This document shows positions 1 through 12,549 of a stretch of 64,000 nt of DNA, piece after piece (position 1 is the stretch's first letter; each line of letters begins with the position of its first letter). This stretch comes from Mycolicibacterium arenosum. GTDB taxonomy: Bacteria > Actinomycetota > Actinomycetes > Mycobacteriales > Mycobacteriaceae. Location: the NCBI RefSeq assembly GCF_024320865.1, contig NZ_JANDBD010000004.1, positions 186,001 through 250,000 on the forward strand, written 5' to 3'. A program made the translations under genes and the position numbers. The notes under the pieces were generated by a model. It was not told the DNA's origin and did not search any database. It worked only from the letters and a program-made list of their open reading frames with translations.

Positions 1-789
1 GTCGAACTCCCCAGCCGCCGTGAGCACCTCACGGTGTTTCAACACGACGTCCCAGAGCTCCGAGAGTCCGTCGCCGTTCAGCGCACTCATGGTGAGAACC
101 GGTGGGCGCCAGAGTGTTTCGCGAGGATATATCAAGCGGATAGCGCCCGCGAGCTCGCGCGCAGCCGCTTTCGCGTCGGTGGCGTGCTTGCCGTCCGCCT
201 TGTTCACGACCACGACATCGGCGAGTTCGAGCACGCCCTTCTTGATCCCCTGCAGCTGATCACCGGTCCGCGCAAGGGTGAGGAACACGAAGGTGTCGAC
301 CATGTTGGCAACCGTCACCTCGGACTGCCCGACACCCACGGTCTCCACCAGGATCACGTCGAAGCCCGCGGCTTCCAGCAAAACGATCGTCTCGCGGGTG
401 GCCTTCGCGACGCCACCGAGGGTGCCCGACGTCGGCGACGGCCGGATGTACGCGTCCTCCTGGGTCGCGAGCTTCGCCATGCGGGTCTTGTCACCCAGGA
501 TGGAACCCCCCGTGCGGGTCGACGACGGGTCCACCGCCAGCACCGCGACCCGGTGCCCCAGGCCGATGAGGTACATGCCGAGCGCTTCGATGGTGGTCGA
601 CTTGCCCACCCCCGGAACGCCCGTGATGCCGATGTGGACCGCGCTGCCCGCCTGGGGCATCAGTTCCAGCAGGAGTTTCTGAGCCTGTTCCCGGTGGTCG
701 GCGCGCGTCGACTCGACGAGCGTGATGGCCCGCGCGAGCGCTGAGCGGTCCCCGGCCCGAATCGCGTTGGCGAGCTCAGCTGAGGTCAT
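1..789 (-). CDS. meaB: Methylmalonyl-CoA mutase-associated GTPase MeaB (3' end outside window)
   Basis: P-loop GTPase of the MeaB/ArgK family, which guards methylmalonyl-CoA mutase and gates its cobalamin cofactor. Reading leftward from ATG at 789, the 263 visible residues carry the Walker A motif GVPGVGKST near residue 57, a [10 protein letters not shown] switch region and an NKAD guanine-specificity motif. The gene is open at the window edge; family members are usually about 320-330 residues, so roughly the C-terminal fifth is missing. Its start overlaps the mutB stop by 14 bases, which fits a mutA-mutB-meaB operon with translational coupling. Recognition is firm from the motifs and the neighbours. 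Confidence 0.93.
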   Translation of the reverse strand, partial: MTSAELANAIRAGDRSALARAITLVESTRADHREQAQKLLLELMPQAGSAVHIGITGVPGVGKSTTIEALGMYLIGLGHRVAVLAVDPSSTRTGGSILGDKTRMAKLATQEDAYIRPSPTSGTLGGVAKATRETIVLLEAAGFDVILVETVGVGQSEVTVANMVDTFVFLTLARTGDQLQGIKKGVLELADVVVVNKADGKHATDAKAAARELAGAIRLIYPRETLWRPPVLTMSALNGDGLSELWDVVLKHREVLTAAGEFD

Positions 790-3061
790 ATCCCAAACGC
801 TCGGCCAACTTCTCCAGCAGGCCGATCGCCGCGTCGGCGATGACCGTGCCCGGCGGGAAGATCGCCGCCGCACCCGCCTCGTACAGTTCGTCGAAGTCAC
901 CCGGCGGAATCACGCCGCCCACCACGACCATGATGTCGGGCCTGCCGACCGCGGCGAGTGCATCGCGCAGAGCGGGCACCAGCGTCAGGTGACCTGCGGC
1001 CAGGGAGGACACCCCGACGACGTGCACGTCGTTGTCGGCGGCCTGGCGGGCCACCTCGTCGGGCGTGGAGAACAGCGAGCCGACGTCGACGTCGAAACCG
1101 ATGTCGGCGAACGCCGTCGCGATCACCTTCTGGCCGCGATCGTGGCCGTCCTGGCCCATCTTCGCGACGAGGATACGCGGGCGGCGTCCGTCGGCCTCGG
1201 CGAACTTCTCCACCAATTCCGTTGCCGCACTGACGTTGCTGACCTGTCCCACCTCGTCCCGGTACACGCCCGCAATGGTGCGGATCTCAGCCTCGTGCCT
1301 ACCGTAGACCTTCTCCAGCGCATCGGAGATCTCGCCGACGGTGGCCTTGGCGCGCGCGGCGTTTATGGCGAGCGCGAGCAGGTTGTTACCCAGTCCGTCC
1401 TCCCCCGCCGGTCCGGTCGCCTCGGCCGCGCGGGTGAGTTCGGCGAGCGCCGCCTGCGTCGCGTCCTCGTCCCGATCCGCCCGCAGCTGTTGGAGTTTGG
1501 CGATCTGCTCGGCGCGCACCCGGCTGTTCTCGACCTTGAGGACCTCGATCTCCTGATCCTCGTCGACCTGGTACTTGTTGATGCCGATCACCGTCTGCGC
1601 ACCGGAATCGATACGGGCCTGCGTCCTGGCGGCGGCCTCCTCGATGCGCAGCTTCGGAATGCCCTCGCCGATGGCCTGAGCCATGCCGCCGTGCTCGGCG
1701 ACCTCCTTGATGTGCGCGCGCGCCTTCTCGGCCAGCTCGTGGGTCAGGCGTTCGACGTAGTACGACCCGCCCCAGGGGTCGATCGGCCGGGTGGTGCCCG
1801 ACTCCTGTTGCAGCAGCAGCTGCGTATTGCGCGCGATCCGCGCGGAGAAGTCGGTCGGTAGCGCGAGTGCCTCGTCGAGCGCGTTGGTGTGCAGCGACTG
1901 CGTGTGCCCCTGCGTTGCGGCCATCGCCTCGATGCACGTCCGTGCGACGTTGTTGAACGGATCCTGCGCGGTGAGCGACCACCCCGACGTCTGCGAATGA
2001 GTGCGCAGCGACAGCGACTTCTCGCTCTTCGGCTCGAACTGCGCCACCAACTCGCTCCAGAGCAGTCGGCCGGCGCGCAGCTTGGCGACCTCCATGAAGA
2101 AGTTCATGCCGATACCCCAGAAGAACGACAGCCGAGGTGCGAACTTGTCGATGTCGAGGCCCGCGTCGAGGCCGGCCTTGATGTACTCCACACCGTCGGC
2201 GAGCGTGTAACCGAGCTCGAGATCGGCTGTCGCACCGGCCTCCTGGATGTGATAGCCCGAAATGGAGATCGAGTTGAACTTCGGCATCTTCGCGCTGGTG
2301 TACCCGAAGATGTCGGAGATCACCCGCATCGACGGCTTCGGCGGATAGATGTAGGTGTTGCGGACCATGAACTCCTTGAGGATGTCGTTCTGGATGGTCC
2401 CGGCCAACTTCTCGGGCGGGACTCCCTGTTCCTCGGCCGCGACCACGTACAGCGCGAGGATCGGCAGCACCGCGCCGTTCATCGTCATCGACACCGACAC
2501 CGTGGAAAGGTCGATGCCGTCGAACAGCTGCCTCATGTCGAGGATGGAATCGATGGCCACCCCGGCCATTCCGACATCGCCGGAGACGCGCGGATGGTCG
2601 GAGTCGTAGCCGCGGTGGGTGGCCAGGTCGAACGCCACCGACAGGCCCTTCTGCCCCGCCGCCAGGTTGCGTCGGTAGAACGCGTTGGACTCCGCGGCCG
2701 TCGAGAACCCCGCGTACTGCCGGATGGTCCACGGCTGGTTGACGTACATGGTGGGATACGGCCCGCGCACGAAGGGCGGTGCGCCGGGGAAGGTGTCGAG
2801 CGGATACCCCGCGTCGACGGCGGCGTCGCGGTCGGCGGCGATGTAGACCGGCTTCACGTCGATACCCTCGGGCGTCGCCCAGTCCAACTGTTCGGCCGTG
2901 TACCCGTGCGCGGCGGCCGCGGCGGCGACGTGGTCGGCCACCCCGGCGTCGGTCGACGGCTCGGCGGTCTTGTCGCCGTGCAGCGGTACGTCGGCGAAGC
3001 TGGCGATCGGTCCCGGTGTGAGCGCCGGAGCCGGTCCGCCGGCGACATCGGAAGTAGTCAT
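776..3061 (-). CDS. mutB: Methylmalonyl-CoA mutase large (catalytic) subunit
   Basis: Adenosylcobalamin enzyme interconverting (R)-methylmalonyl-CoA and succinyl-CoA, linking propionate and odd-chain or branched-chain catabolism to the TCA cycle and to methyl-branched lipid precursors. The 761-residue protein has the TIM-barrel substrate domain followed by a B12-binding domain with DGHDRG at about 638-643, whose His ligates cobalt. Length is normal for the family. The ATG lies one base after the mutA stop and the stop overlaps meaB, so the three genes form one unit. Family and subunit assignment are secure because the small subunit next door lacks the cobalt-binding motif. Confidence 0.97.
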   Translation of the reverse strand: MTTSDVAGGPAPALTPGPIASFADVPLHGDKTAEPSTDAGVADHVAAAAAAHGYTAEQLDWATPEGIDVKPVYIAADRDAAVDAGYPLDTFPGAPPFVRGPYPTMYVNQPWTIRQYAGFSTAAESNAFYRRNLAAGQKGLSVAFDLATHRGYDSDHPRVSGDVGMAGVAIDSILDMRQLFDGIDLSTVSVSMTMNGAVLPILALYVVAAEEQGVPPEKLAGTIQNDILKEFMVRNTYIYPPKPSMRVISDIFGYTSAKMPKFNSISISGYHIQEAGATADLELGYTLADGVEYIKAGLDAGLDIDKFAPRLSFFWGIGMNFFMEVAKLRAGRLLWSELVAQFEPKSEKSLSLRTHSQTSGWSLTAQDPFNNVARTCIEAMAATQGHTQSLHTNALDEALALPTDFSARIARNTQLLLQQESGTTRPIDPWGGSYYVERLTHELAEKARAHIKEVAEHGGMAQAIGEGIPKLRIEEAAARTQARIDSGAQTVIGINKYQVDEDQEIEVLKVENSRVRAEQIAKLQQLRADRDEDATQAALAELTRAAEATGPAGEDGLGNNLLALAINAARAKATVGEISDALEKVYGRHEAEIRTIAGVYRDEVGQVSNVSAATELVEKFAEADGRRPRILVAKMGQDGHDRGQKVIATAFADIGFDVDVGSLFSTPDEVARQAADNDVHVVGVSSLAAGHLTLVPALRDALAAVGRPDIMVVVGGVIPPGDFDELYEAGAAAIFPPGTVIADAAIGLLEKLAERLGYDLS

Positions 3062-3062
3062 C

Positions 3063-4991
3063 TCATGCCCCCAATCGGGTGAGCAGGGTCGACAGCGCGG
3101 CGATCGCGTCGATCCCGGCGGTCAGGTACTCGTCCGGCTTGGCGGAGCTACTCCCCGTGTCGCTTCGCTCCTGCCCGCCGGCGGCGTCCGCCACCGCCTT
3201 CTCCGGCCCGGCCAGGTACACGTGCGAAACCCCGGCGGCGCGAGCGGCTTCCACGACACCGGACGCCTCCTCGGCGTAACGCCTGTCGGTGCCGCACAGC
3301 ACCACCGCCACGGCGCCTCCCGCGTCCTGGACCGCCGTGCCGACGCCGTCGGCGGTCACCGTGCCGGGATTGATCGTCTCGACACCGCCCGATGCCAGCA
3401 GGTTGGCCGCGAAGGTCGTGCGGATGTTGTGCTCCGCCAGCGGGCCGACGGGCAGCAGCAGCGCCTTCGGCCGTGCGCCGTGCGCGGCCAGGTAGGCGTC
3501 CGACCGGTCCCGCAGCTCCTCGAACGCGGCCCCGTACCGCTTAACGGTGGGCGTCGAGTCCGGCTGCCCGAGAGGCGCTTCGGCGAGGTTCGGGTACTCG
3601 TTGACACCGGTGAGCGACGTGCGCCGGTGCGCGACGTCGTCGGCCCGCCGGTCGCGTACCCGGGCGATCCGGTCGGCGACGAACTCGCGTGCCGCGACGA
3701 ACCCGCCCTTGGCCTCGATCTCGCGGAAGTGCGCCCACGCCTGCTCCGCGAGCGCCCTGGTCAGATCCTCGATGTACCACGAACCGCCGCCGGGGTCGAG
3801 CACCCGCCCGATGTGCGACTCCTCGAGCAGCAGCAGCTGGGTGTTACGAGCCATCCGCCGCGTGAACGTGGTTGCCGTGCCGGGCAATCCGCCGGGGATC
3901 GCCACGTCGAACGCGTGCACCTGAACCGTGTCGGCGCCACCGACACCCGCCGCGAACGCGGCAAGCGTCGTGCGCAGCATGTTCACCCAGGGGTCGCGCT
4001 GCGCCATCATCGGCAGCGAGGAGACCGCGTGCACCGTCGCGGCGCCGGCGTCGGGAGCACCGACGACCTCGGCGACTCGTGCCCAGATCTGACGCGCCGC
4101 GCGCAGTTTCGCGATGGTCATGAACTGATCGTCGTCGGCGGAGTAGCGGAAACTGATCTGCCGCAACGCATCCGCGGTGCCGATCCCGTGCTCGGTCAGC
4201 AGCCGCAGGTATTCGACACCGGCGCCGATGGCCGCGGCGAGTTCCCACGACGCGCTGGCACCGAGATCGTGGAACGCCGGGCCGTCGACGGTGATCGCTC
4301 GGACGCCACCGTCGTAGCCGGCCGACCGACCCGCGATCGCGGCGACCTCGTCCACCGTCGGCGCGGACCGCCCCGACAGCGGCGCGGTCAGCGGATCGGC
4401 GCCGAGGTCGATCGACAACCGCGCCCGGCGGTCGTCGGTCAGGTCCTCGACCAGAGCCAGCACGGCGTCGGCGGCGGCAGCGTAATCGGCTCCCGCGTCG
4501 AGCACCACGGGCACCAGTTCCAGGAACACGCCCTCCAGCAGTCGGTCGATGTCGCTCGCGGGAACGCCGGCCGACCCATTGCCCGTCGCTTCGCTCGCCC
4601 CACTGCCGACCCGCAGCACCAGCGCGCTGGTGCCCTCGGTGAGCGCGGCCAGCACGCTGCCGTTGCCTGCTGACACTCCCGAGGCGCCCGGTAGCGGGAA
4701 GGCCTCGGCGACCTTCCAGCCCGACTTCACGTCGCGGAGCGCGTCGCCGCCGCGGACGAACGGCCAGCGGCCCGGTAGCGGGGGCTCGGGCTGGGAGTCG
4801 AGGATCGTGTACAGCGGGCGGATCGGAAAGCCCTCGTAGGTCGGCGAGTCGAGCAGCTGCTCGGGCTCCGATCCGAGCTCGGCGGGGTCCTTTCGGCTGC
4901 TCTTGGCGAGCACTCCCGCGACGGCCGTGCGCCACTGTTCGCGATCGGACTCAGCGACGCTGAGCCTCGAACTGGACTCCTGTTCAGACAC
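3063..4991 (-). CDS. mutA: Methylmalonyl-CoA mutase small subunit
   Basis: Non-catalytic partner of MutB; the heterodimer binds one adenosylcobalamin, in MutB. The 642-residue protein aligns with the mutase barrel and has a degenerate B12 domain: where MutB has DGHDRG, this chain reads [12 protein letters not shown] with no cobalt ligand. The chosen start is GTG at 4991, with GGGAG a short distance upstream. Two Gly/Ser-rich stretches (coded near 3155-3180 and 4575-4605) contain copies of a short DNA repeat and look like in-frame insertions (see findings). First gene of the mutA-mutB-meaB operon. Confidence 0.95.
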   Translation of the reverse strand: MSEQESSSRLSVAESDREQWRTAVAGVLAKSSRKDPAELGSEPEQLLDSPTYEGFPIRPLYTILDSQPEPPLPGRWPFVRGGDALRDVKSGWKVAEAFPLPGASGVSAGNGSVLAALTEGTSALVLRVGSGASEATGNGSAGVPASDIDRLLEGVFLELVPVVLDAGADYAAAADAVLALVEDLTDDRRARLSIDLGADPLTAPLSGRSAPTVDEVAAIAGRSAGYDGGVRAITVDGPAFHDLGASASWELAAAIGAGVEYLRLLTEHGIGTADALRQISFRYSADDDQFMTIAKLRAARQIWARVAEVVGAPDAGAATVHAVSSLPMMAQRDPWVNMLRTTLAAFAAGVGGADTVQVHAFDVAIPGGLPGTATTFTRRMARNTQLLLLEESHIGRVLDPGGGSWYIEDLTRALAEQAWAHFREIEAKGGFVAAREFVADRIARVRDRRADDVAHRRTSLTGVNEYPNLAEAPLGQPDSTPTVKRYGAAFEELRDRSDAYLAAHGARPKALLLPVGPLAEHNIRTTFAANLLASGGVETINPGTVTADGVGTAVQDAGGAVAVVLCGTDRRYAEEASGVVEAARAAGVSHVYLAGPEKAVADAAGGQERSDTGSSSAKPDEYLTAGIDAIAALSTLLTRLGA

Positions 4992-5019
4992 CGGCAGCTC
5001 CCGTGATGCAGCGTGTGAC

Positions 5020-5047
5020 TTGACAACTGTCCATCAGGCTAAATGAT
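5020..5047 (+). promoter_or_regulatory. Candidate sigma-A promoter for the TVP38-type gene
   Basis: TTGACA at 5020-5025, a 16-base spacer and AATGAT at 5042-5047 match a housekeeping promoter facing the gene that begins near 5137. It sits in the divergent interval behind mutA. The -35 is perfect, the -10 is 4 of 6, and the predicted leader would be about 80-90 bases. Confidence 0.4.
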
Positions 5048-5136
5048 CGCGGTCACCCCACGAACCAGCGGGCGCGACGCTACTGACGGGTAGCCCCGCT
5101 GCGTCGTCGCGAGCAACGTCGGGAAGCCACGTACTC

Positions 5137-5880
5137 TTGGAAGGCGTGAAGCCCGTCGCCAGCACGTTTCGCGCAGTACGCGCGGCCGTGGTGACGACGC
5201 TGGCCCAGATGCCGCGACGCCGGCTCGCTACGATCGCGACCGCGATTGTGATCCTGGTCGCATTCGCCGTGTTCGTTCCGCTGCCGAGCGCCGTGCAGCT
5301 CCGCGACTGGGCCACATCGGTCGGTCCGTGGTTCCCGTTGGCGTTCTTCGCCGCCCATGTGGTGGTGACGATCTTCCCGTTCCCGCGGACGGTCTTCACG
5401 TTGTCGGCCGGCCTGCTGTTCGGTCCGGTTCTCGGCGTGCCGCTGGCCGTCGTGGCGAGCACCCTCAGCGCGGTCATCGCCCTTCTGCTGGTGCGCGCGG
5501 CGGGCTGGCATCTGGACCGGCTCGTCAAGCACCCGCGCATCGACGAGGCCAACGCCCGGCTCGCAGCGCGAGGGTGGCCGACCGTGCTGTCCATGCGGAT
5601 GATCCCCGCGGTGCCCTTCTCGGTACTCAACTACGCGGCCGGGTCGTCGGCCGTCCGCGTGCTCCCGTACACGTTGGCCACGTTCGCCGGTCTGCTGCCG
5701 GGGACCTCGGCCATCGTGATCTTCGGCGACGCGCTGACCGGGAACATCAGCCCGCTGCTGTTCCTGGTGTCGTTGAGCACGGCGTCCCTCGGCATCGCCG
5801 GCCTCGTCTACGAGATCCGGGCGCACCGGCGCAGCCATCCGCAGACCGACGACGAGCCCGCCGTCACCGCCGGTCGCTAG
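5137..5880 (+). CDS. TVP38/TMEM64 (SNARE-associated, DedA-like) membrane protein
   Basis: Multi-pass inner-membrane protein of 247 residues. A first hydrophobic helix lies around residues 28-48 (IATAIVILVAFAVFVPL). It is followed by the re-entrant signature of this family: FPFPRTVFTLSAGLLFGP around residue 83 and RMIPAVPFSVLNYAAGSS around 152, with two further helices at the C-terminus. Family members act in membrane lipid or small-solute transport; the substrate here is unknown. Start is uncertain between TTG 5137 and GTG 5146; neither has an ideally spaced ribosome site. Position next to mutA matches the Rv1491c slot of M. tuberculosis. Confidence 0.85.
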   Translation: MEGVKPVASTFRAVRAAVVTTLAQMPRRRLATIATAIVILVAFAVFVPLPSAVQLRDWATSVGPWFPLAFFAAHVVVTIFPFPRTVFTLSAGLLFGPVLGVPLAVVASTLSAVIALLLVRAAGWHLDRLVKHPRIDEANARLAARGWPTVLSMRMIPAVPFSVLNYAAGSSAVRVLPYTLATFAGLLPGTSAIVIFGDALTGNISPLLFLVSLSTASLGIAGLVYEIRAHRRSHPQTDDEPAVTAGR

Positions 5881-6223
5881 GCCCCTGCACCGTCATCGCG
5901 CTGAACAGCGCGAGAAACGAGGACGCGGCGATCAACCCGGGGCTCCAGTCCCTGGCTCTGATGTGCGACCCGACCGCCAGCACGAAGTACACCGTCAGCA
6001 TGAACGTGGTCAGCCTGGCCAGCCACGGAAAGCGGTACACCGAGATCAGCCCGATCGCCGAGGCCGCCTTGACCACCGGGATGATCGGACGCAGCTCCGG
6101 CGCCAGGCCCACGTCGTCGAACGCCTTCTCGATCGGCGCGATCGGGATGGCGCAGGCCACGGCGTCCCCGGCCTGAAGCACGGCCAGCGCCGCGTAGCTC
6201 CGATTCGACGTCAGCGCTCTCAT
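5864..6223 (-). CDS. DoxX-like small membrane protein
   Basis: A 119-residue protein with four hydrophobic stretches (around residues 10-28, 43-62, 68-88 and 93-112) and the short charged pattern IEKAFDDVGLAPELRPII between the first two, typical of DoxX-like proteins. These form membrane complexes in thiol or electron-transfer stress responses, but no specific activity can be assigned here. Its start overlaps the stop of the upstream band-7 gene by four bases (ATGA), so it is the last gene of that unit. Its 3' end overlaps the convergent TVP38-type gene by 17 bases. Confidence 0.7.
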   Translation of the reverse strand: MRALTSNRSYAALAVLQAGDAVACAIPIAPIEKAFDDVGLAPELRPIIPVVKAASAIGLISVYRFPWLARLTTFMLTVYFVLAVGSHIRARDWSPGLIAASSFLALFSAMTVQGPSDRR

Positions 6224-7446
6224 TGGCCGGGGTTACCGTGCCGCGGTGGTGGCGGTGGCGGCTGGGAGAAGTCGCGCACCGGGGGCTGTGCCTGCTGCGA
6301 CAGCGGCGGGTACTGCGGGGGCGGGTCGATCGCGCCTGCGACCGGCTTGCGTGCCTCGGCCTCGGCCTTGGCGACGGCCTGCGCGATCGCGGGATCGGTC
6401 TGCGTGTTGAACCACTCGGCCACCTCGTCCGAATCATCCTCGGGCTTGGGCAGATTGGTCTCGACCGGCGACGGCGTGTACCGGAACACCCCGTCGTCGC
6501 CCGGCGCACCCAGCAGCTTGGTGAAGCCCTGCAGCGCGGACCCGAAGTCGCTGGGCACCACCCAGACCTTGTTCGCCTCGCCCTTGGCCATCAGCGGCAG
6601 CGTCTGCAGGTACTGGTAGGCCAGCATCTCCGGCGTCGGACGCCCGGCCTTGATCGCCGCGAACGTCTTCTCGATCGCCTTGGCCTGGCCCTGCGCCTGG
6701 TAGTACTGAGCGGCTCGTTCGCCCTGGGCGCGCAGCATGCGGGACTGCCTGTCCGCCTCGGCGGCGAGGATCGCCGCCTGCTTGGCACCCTCGGCAGCCA
6801 GGATCTGCGCCTGCTTCTGGCCCTCGGCCTGCTTGATGGACGCCTCCCGGTTGCCCTCCGCGGTGAGGATCATGGCGCGCTTCTCGCGGTCGGCGCGCAT
6901 CTGCTTCTCCATCGAGTCCTGGATCGACGGCGGCGGGTCGATGCTGCGCAGTTCGACTCGGGCCACGCGCAGCCCCCAGCGGCCGGTGGCCTCGTCGAGC
7001 ACGCCGCGCAGCTGACCGTTGATGGAGTCCCGCGACGTCAGCGTCTGCTCGAGCGTCATGCCGCCGACGACGTTGCGAAGCGTCGTCGTGGTCAACTGCT
7101 CGACGCCGACGATGTAGTTGCTGATCTGGTAGACCGCTGCCTGCGGGTTGGTGACCTGGAAGTAGACGACCGTGTCGATGTTCACCGTCAGGTTGTCCTC
7201 GGTGATCACCGGCTGCGGCGGGAACGACACCACCCGCTCGCGGAGATCCACCCGCGCGCGGACCTTGTCGAGGAACGGCACCAGCAGCGTGAGCCCACCG
7301 GACGCGGTCTTGCTGTAGCGGCCGAGCCGTTCGATCACCGCCGCCTCGGCCTGCGGGATGATGGCGATCGCCTTGACCAGCAGGATGATCACGAACAGCA
7401 CCAGCGCTCCGAAGAACACCAGTAAGACGAGTGCACCCGTATCCAT
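6220..7446 (-). CDS. SPFH/band-7 (stomatin/prohibitin-like) membrane protein
   Basis: 408-residue protein of the QmcA/stomatin type, thought to organise membrane microdomains and often paired with NfeD. An N-terminal membrane anchor (about residues 5-28) precedes the SPFH domain (roughly 30-200, including VERLGRYSKTASGGLTLLVP). A long Ala/Glu/Gln-rich helical region (about 200-265) with repeated EGxKQA units then provides coiled-coil oligomerisation. The C-terminal 60 residues are Pro/Gln-rich and probably disordered, ending in a polyproline run. The NfeD gene lies just upstream at 7474-7908, the usual pairing. Equivalent to Rv1488 by position. Confidence 0.9.
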   Translation of the reverse strand: MDTGALVLLVFFGALVLFVIILLVKAIAIIPQAEAAVIERLGRYSKTASGGLTLLVPFLDKVRARVDLRERVVSFPPQPVITEDNLTVNIDTVVYFQVTNPQAAVYQISNYIVGVEQLTTTTLRNVVGGMTLEQTLTSRDSINGQLRGVLDEATGRWGLRVARVELRSIDPPPSIQDSMEKQMRADREKRAMILTAEGNREASIKQAEGQKQAQILAAEGAKQAAILAAEADRQSRMLRAQGERAAQYYQAQGQAKAIEKTFAAIKAGRPTPEMLAYQYLQTLPLMAKGEANKVWVVPSDFGSALQGFTKLLGAPGDDGVFRYTPSPVETNLPKPEDDSDEVAEWFNTQTDPAIAQAVAKAEAEARKPVAGAIDPPPQYPPLSQQAQPPVRDFSQPPPPPPRHGNPGQ

Positions 7447-7473
7447 GTGGTCTCCTCCCGAAGACTGCTGCGT

Positions 7474-7908
7474 TTACAAGCCTTTGAAAACGACGGCGGT
7501 GGCGCCGTCGATGTGCATAACGGTCACGTGATCGCCCGGTTCGTACACGTCGTCGTCGTTGAGCGGACGCGCCGTCCAAACCTCGCCCTCGAGCTTCACC
7601 TGGCCCTCGTGTCGCGCCACCTTGTCGAGCACGACGGCGCTCTTGCCCTCCAGGGCCTTGACCGGTTCCGGCAGCCCCCTGCCCTGGATGAATCGATGCT
7701 TGATGGCGGGCCGGACCAGGACGAGCAGCAGGATCGACGCGACGGCGAACACCGCCCCGTCGATCCACAGTTCGTCGAACACCAGGGCCGAACCGGCCGC
7801 CGCGAGTGCGCCGCCGCTGAGCATGAGAAGGAACAGGTCGCCGGTGAGCGCCTCGGCACCGGCGAGCGCCAACGCGACGGCGAGCCAGATCAGCGGAACC
7901 CACTGCAT
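7474..7908 (-). CDS. NfeD-family membrane protein
   Basis: 144-residue protein with two or three N-terminal helices (about residues 4-22, 24-43 and 50-68) and a C-terminal soluble beta domain of the OB-fold NfeD type (about 85-144, GKSAVVLDKVARHEGQVKLE). NfeD proteins partner with SPFH/stomatin proteins encoded beside them, and here the band-7 gene follows 27 bases downstream on the same strand. No protease domain is present, so this is the short NfeD class. ATG at 7908 is the natural start. Confidence 0.88.
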   Translation of the reverse strand: MQWVPLIWLAVALALAGAEALTGDLFLLMLSGGALAAAGSALVFDELWIDGAVFAVASILLLVLVRPAIKHRFIQGRGLPEPVKALEGKSAVVLDKVARHEGQVKLEGEVWTARPLNDDDVYEPGDHVTVMHIDGATAVVFKGL

Positions 7909-7967
7909 GACGCCACCCTAGCGCGAACCCGGCCGTAGCAGTCGGCAACAACTACACTGCGGTCATC

Positions 7968-8825
7968 ATGTGGTGTCCGAGTGTTTCACTAGCGGTCTGG
8001 TCCAATGCCTGGCTGGCGGGCGTCGCTGCGCCCGACGACGTCCTCGATGCGTTATCGGCCTGGGCACCAAGGCATTCCGTGACCGCCTACGATTCAGCGG
8101 CGGCGTCGAGTACCGGCCTGCCCTGGCCCGACCTGACCGATGCCGGGGTGGTGTCCCTGCTGCCGACGCTGCGCACCGCGGCCGCACCGGCCACCGGTGA
8201 AACCGCGTTCAGCGTGGCGCTGCCGGTGCCCGGCGATGTCAGGGGACTCGCAGCGGGCACCCAGTTCCAGGCGGACGCGGTGGCCGCCGGGGAGGCCGTC
8301 ATCGTGCGGTCCCGATCGGCTTCCGGCTCGCAGGCGGTCGGCCTGGTACCCGACTTCGTCTACACCGACGACGACGATCCCGACTACGACCCCGAACCGA
8401 GTGCGCTGTCGTGGACGGTGTACTCGTTGGCGAGTGCTCCCGTCGCGGAGCACGTCGACCTCGGCCAGGCCGAGTACGACCTGAGGGCCGCCGTGCGCTC
8501 GGCGGCGGACGCCATGGGCACGCTGCGAGCGGAGTTGCGCGGCGCCGATATCGACGATCCGCGCGGCATGGTCGAGCAGGTGCTGGAGGCGAGTCGGTTG
8601 CACCGGGCTCCGGACTACGCGCCTGAGCGCGCGCTGCGGGTGCTGGAGAACGCGGCGCACGTCGACGCGATCATCACCGTCAGCGCGGGCCTCATGCCGA
8701 TCGGGCTGCAATCCTCATCGGAGGTCCAGATGGCCAGTGACGCGCTGCGTCCGCTGGCCGACGTCGTCCGATCGGCGCGGCTCGCCGCGGTCGGCGCCAT
8801 CCTCCAGGCGGCGTGGCGTAGTTAG
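7968..8825 (+). CDS. Conserved mycobacterial hypothetical protein (Rv1486c position)
   Basis: 285-residue soluble protein with no membrane segment, signal peptide or catalytic motif that I can recognise. It has an acidic stretch [13 protein letters not shown] near residue 125 and an Ala-rich helical C-terminal half. It is transcribed away from the NfeD gene, and its stop overlaps the hemH stop in a tail-to-tail arrangement. The position between nfeD and hemH is the same as for Rv1486c of M. tuberculosis, so it is a conserved gene and not a chance frame. Function unknown. A TACACT hexamer at 7953-7958 is a plausible -10 element close to the ATG. Confidence 0.8.
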   Translation: MWCPSVSLAVWSNAWLAGVAAPDDVLDALSAWAPRHSVTAYDSAAASSTGLPWPDLTDAGVVSLLPTLRTAAAPATGETAFSVALPVPGDVRGLAAGTQFQADAVAAGEAVIVRSRSASGSQAVGLVPDFVYTDDDDPDYDPEPSALSWTVYSLASAPVAEHVDLGQAEYDLRAAVRSAADAMGTLRAELRGADIDDPRGMVEQVLEASRLHRAPDYAPERALRVLENAAHVDAIITVSAGLMPIGLQSSSEVQMASDALRPLADVVRSARLAAVGAILQAAWRS

Positions 8826-9841
8826 CTGGAGCACGCGGCGGTGCACAGCGCGCCGTTGACGGTGCAGCCGTATCCCGGCACCGGATCCGGCCCGTCGGTG
8901 CGAGCCTGCGGCAGGCCGAGCCGCATCTCGTCGAGCAGGTCGACGACGAGCCGCGCGAAACGCGGCTGCGCGTTGGGTGTGGTGGCCCGTGCGAATGCGA
9001 TACCCGCGGCGGCCGCCTGGTCGGCGAGCTCGCTGTCGAGATCCCATACGACCTCGATGTGGTCGGCGACGAAGCCGACCGGGCAGACGATCACCGCACG
9101 GGTGCCCGCCGCGGCGAGGGCCTCGAGGTGATCGCCGACGTCGGGCTCCAGCCACGGCACCTGCGGCGGTCCGGACCTCGACTGCCACACCTGGTCGTAC
9201 TCCCGGTAGCCCGCGGCGGCCGCGACCAGTCCCGCGGTGTAGCCGACCTGGCGCTCGTACAGATCCGGTCCGCAGCGCGACGCGGCCCGCAGCGGAATCG
9301 AGTGCGCGGTGAACACCAGCCTCGCGTCACCGCGGACATCCTCCGGCAAGGTGGCCGCCGCCTCGGTGACGGCGTCGGCGAACATCTCGATCAACAACGG
9401 ATGGTCGAAGTACTGCCGCAGCTTGGTCAGCTCGGGTGCGTCCGCACCGACCGCGTCGCGCCCCCGTGCGATGTCCTCCTGGTACTGCGTGCATCCCGAG
9501 TAGCCGCCCCAGGCGGAGGTGGTGAACACCGCGGCGCGCCGGACACCGTCGGCGCGCATCCGCTCGACGGTGTCCTCGATGAACGGCTCCCAGTTGCGGT
9601 TGCCGAAGTACACCGGCACGCCGAGCTCACGCGCCGCCAATTCGGACTCGATGGCGCGGATGAGGTCTCTGTTGATGCCGTTGATAGGTGAGACGCCACC
9701 GAAGTGCAGGTAGTGCTCCGCGACGGATTCCAGTCGCTCCCTTGGTATTCCGCGCCCTCTGGTGACGTTCTCCAGGAACGGCATCACCTGGTCGGGCCCC
9801 TCCGGGCCGCCGAAGGAGAGGAGCAGCAGCGCATCGAACAC
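8822..9841 (-). CDS. hemH: Ferrochelatase (probably coproporphyrin ferrochelatase), [2Fe-2S] type
   Basis: Inserts ferrous iron into the porphyrin ring late in heme synthesis; in actinobacteria the substrate is coproporphyrin III. The 339-residue protein has [15 protein letters not shown] at the N-terminus, LVFTAHSIP in the middle and the [13 protein letters not shown] block that carries catalytic residues. The C-terminus contains the cysteine cluster [16 protein letters not shown], fitting the [2Fe-2S] cluster reported for M. tuberculosis ferrochelatase. GTG start. Third gene of fabG1-inhA-hemH, with 17 bases after inhA. Confidence 0.96.
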   Translation of the reverse strand: MFDALLLLSFGGPEGPDQVMPFLENVTRGRGIPRERLESVAEHYLHFGGVSPINGINRDLIRAIESELAARELGVPVYFGNRNWEPFIEDTVERMRADGVRRAAVFTTSAWGGYSGCTQYQEDIARGRDAVGADAPELTKLRQYFDHPLLIEMFADAVTEAAATLPEDVRGDARLVFTAHSIPLRAASRCGPDLYERQVGYTAGLVAAAAGYREYDQVWQSRSGPPQVPWLEPDVGDHLEALAAAGTRAVIVCPVGFVADHIEVVWDLDSELADQAAAAGIAFARATTPNAQPRFARLVVDLLDEMRLGLPQARTDGPDPVPGYGCTVNGALCTAACSS

Positions 9842-9858
9842 GGGAACGATCCGTTCCG

Positions 9859-10668
9859 CTAGAGCAGCTGCGTGTGCGCGCCGCCGTCGGCGTACACGAC
9901 GGTGCCGGTGGTGGCGGGCAGCCAGTCGGACAGCAGAGCGCAGACGGTCCTGGCGACGGGCGTCGGATCCTTCATGTCCCAGCCGACCGGAGCGCGCTGA
10001 TCCCAGCCCTCCTCGAGCAGGCGCATCTGATCGCCTGCCTCGGCGCCGAGCGCGCCGCCGACGATCGCGCTCATCGCGAGCGTCCGGATCGGTCCCGCCG
10101 CAACGAGATTGGAGCGCACCCCGTGCGGACCCGCCTCACGGGCGACGAAGCGGTTGACCGACTCGAGGGCGCTCTTGGCGACGGTCATCCAGTTGTACGC
10201 CGGCATCGCGCGCGTCGGGTCGAAGTCCATGCCGACGATGCTGCCGCCGCGGTTCAGCACCGGCAGCGTCGCCTTGGCCAGCGAGGCGTAGGAGAACGCC
10301 GAGATGTGAATGCCCTTGGCCACGTCCTCGTAGGGCGCATCGAAGAACGGGTTCACGCCCATCCCGGTCTGCGGCATGTAGCCGATCGAGTGCACCACGC
10401 CGTCGAGCTTGTTGCCCTCACCGATCACCTCGGCGACGCGGTCGGCCAACGAGTCCAGGTGCTCCTGGTTCTGTACGTCGAGTTCGAGCAGCGGCGCCGG
10501 GCTCGGCAGCCGGTCGGCGATGCGCTGGATGAGCTTCATCCGGTCGAACCCGGTGAGCACCAGTTCCGCACCCGACTCCTGCGCGACCTTCGCGATGTGG
10601 AACGCGATCGACGAGTCGGTGATGATGCCGGTGACGAGGATCCGCTTGCCCTCGAGAATGCCTGCCAT
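9859..10668 (-). CDS. inhA: NADH-dependent enoyl-ACP reductase InhA
   Basis: Reduces 2-trans-enoyl-ACP in the type II fatty acid synthase that elongates mycolic acid chains; target of activated isoniazid and ethionamide. The 269-residue protein has the mycobacterial features: [13 protein letters not shown] nucleotide-binding loop (14-26), Ser94 and Gly96 in VVHSIGYMP, catalytic Tyr158 and Lys165 in AYNWMTVAK, and the GGAHTQLL end. Numbering is the same as in M. tuberculosis InhA, and Ser94 is the isoniazid-sensitive residue. It follows fabG1 by 30 bases and is co-transcribed with it. Confidence 0.98.
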   Translation of the reverse strand: MAGILEGKRILVTGIITDSSIAFHIAKVAQESGAELVLTGFDRMKLIQRIADRLPSPAPLLELDVQNQEHLDSLADRVAEVIGEGNKLDGVVHSIGYMPQTGMGVNPFFDAPYEDVAKGIHISAFSYASLAKATLPVLNRGGSIVGMDFDPTRAMPAYNWMTVAKSALESVNRFVAREAGPHGVRSNLVAAGPIRTLAMSAIVGGALGAEAGDQMRLLEEGWDQRAPVGWDMKDPTPVARTVCALLSDWLPATTGTVVYADGGAHTQLL

Positions 10669-10698
10669 GGTGTGCTGTTCCTTTCTCTGCGGGCGGGC

Positions 10699-12497
<1,799 letters not shown>

Positions 12498-12549
12498 GTG
12501 CTGCTTGTCATTCCAGTCGAATCGTTGTCGCGCGCGTCGAGTCCACCAG

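Noticed and set aside
6434..7951. A 505-codon open frame on the minus strand across nfeD and the band-7 gene
   Set aside because: Same strand but different frame from two intact, recognisable proteins; composition is typical of an Arg-rich out-of-frame reading.
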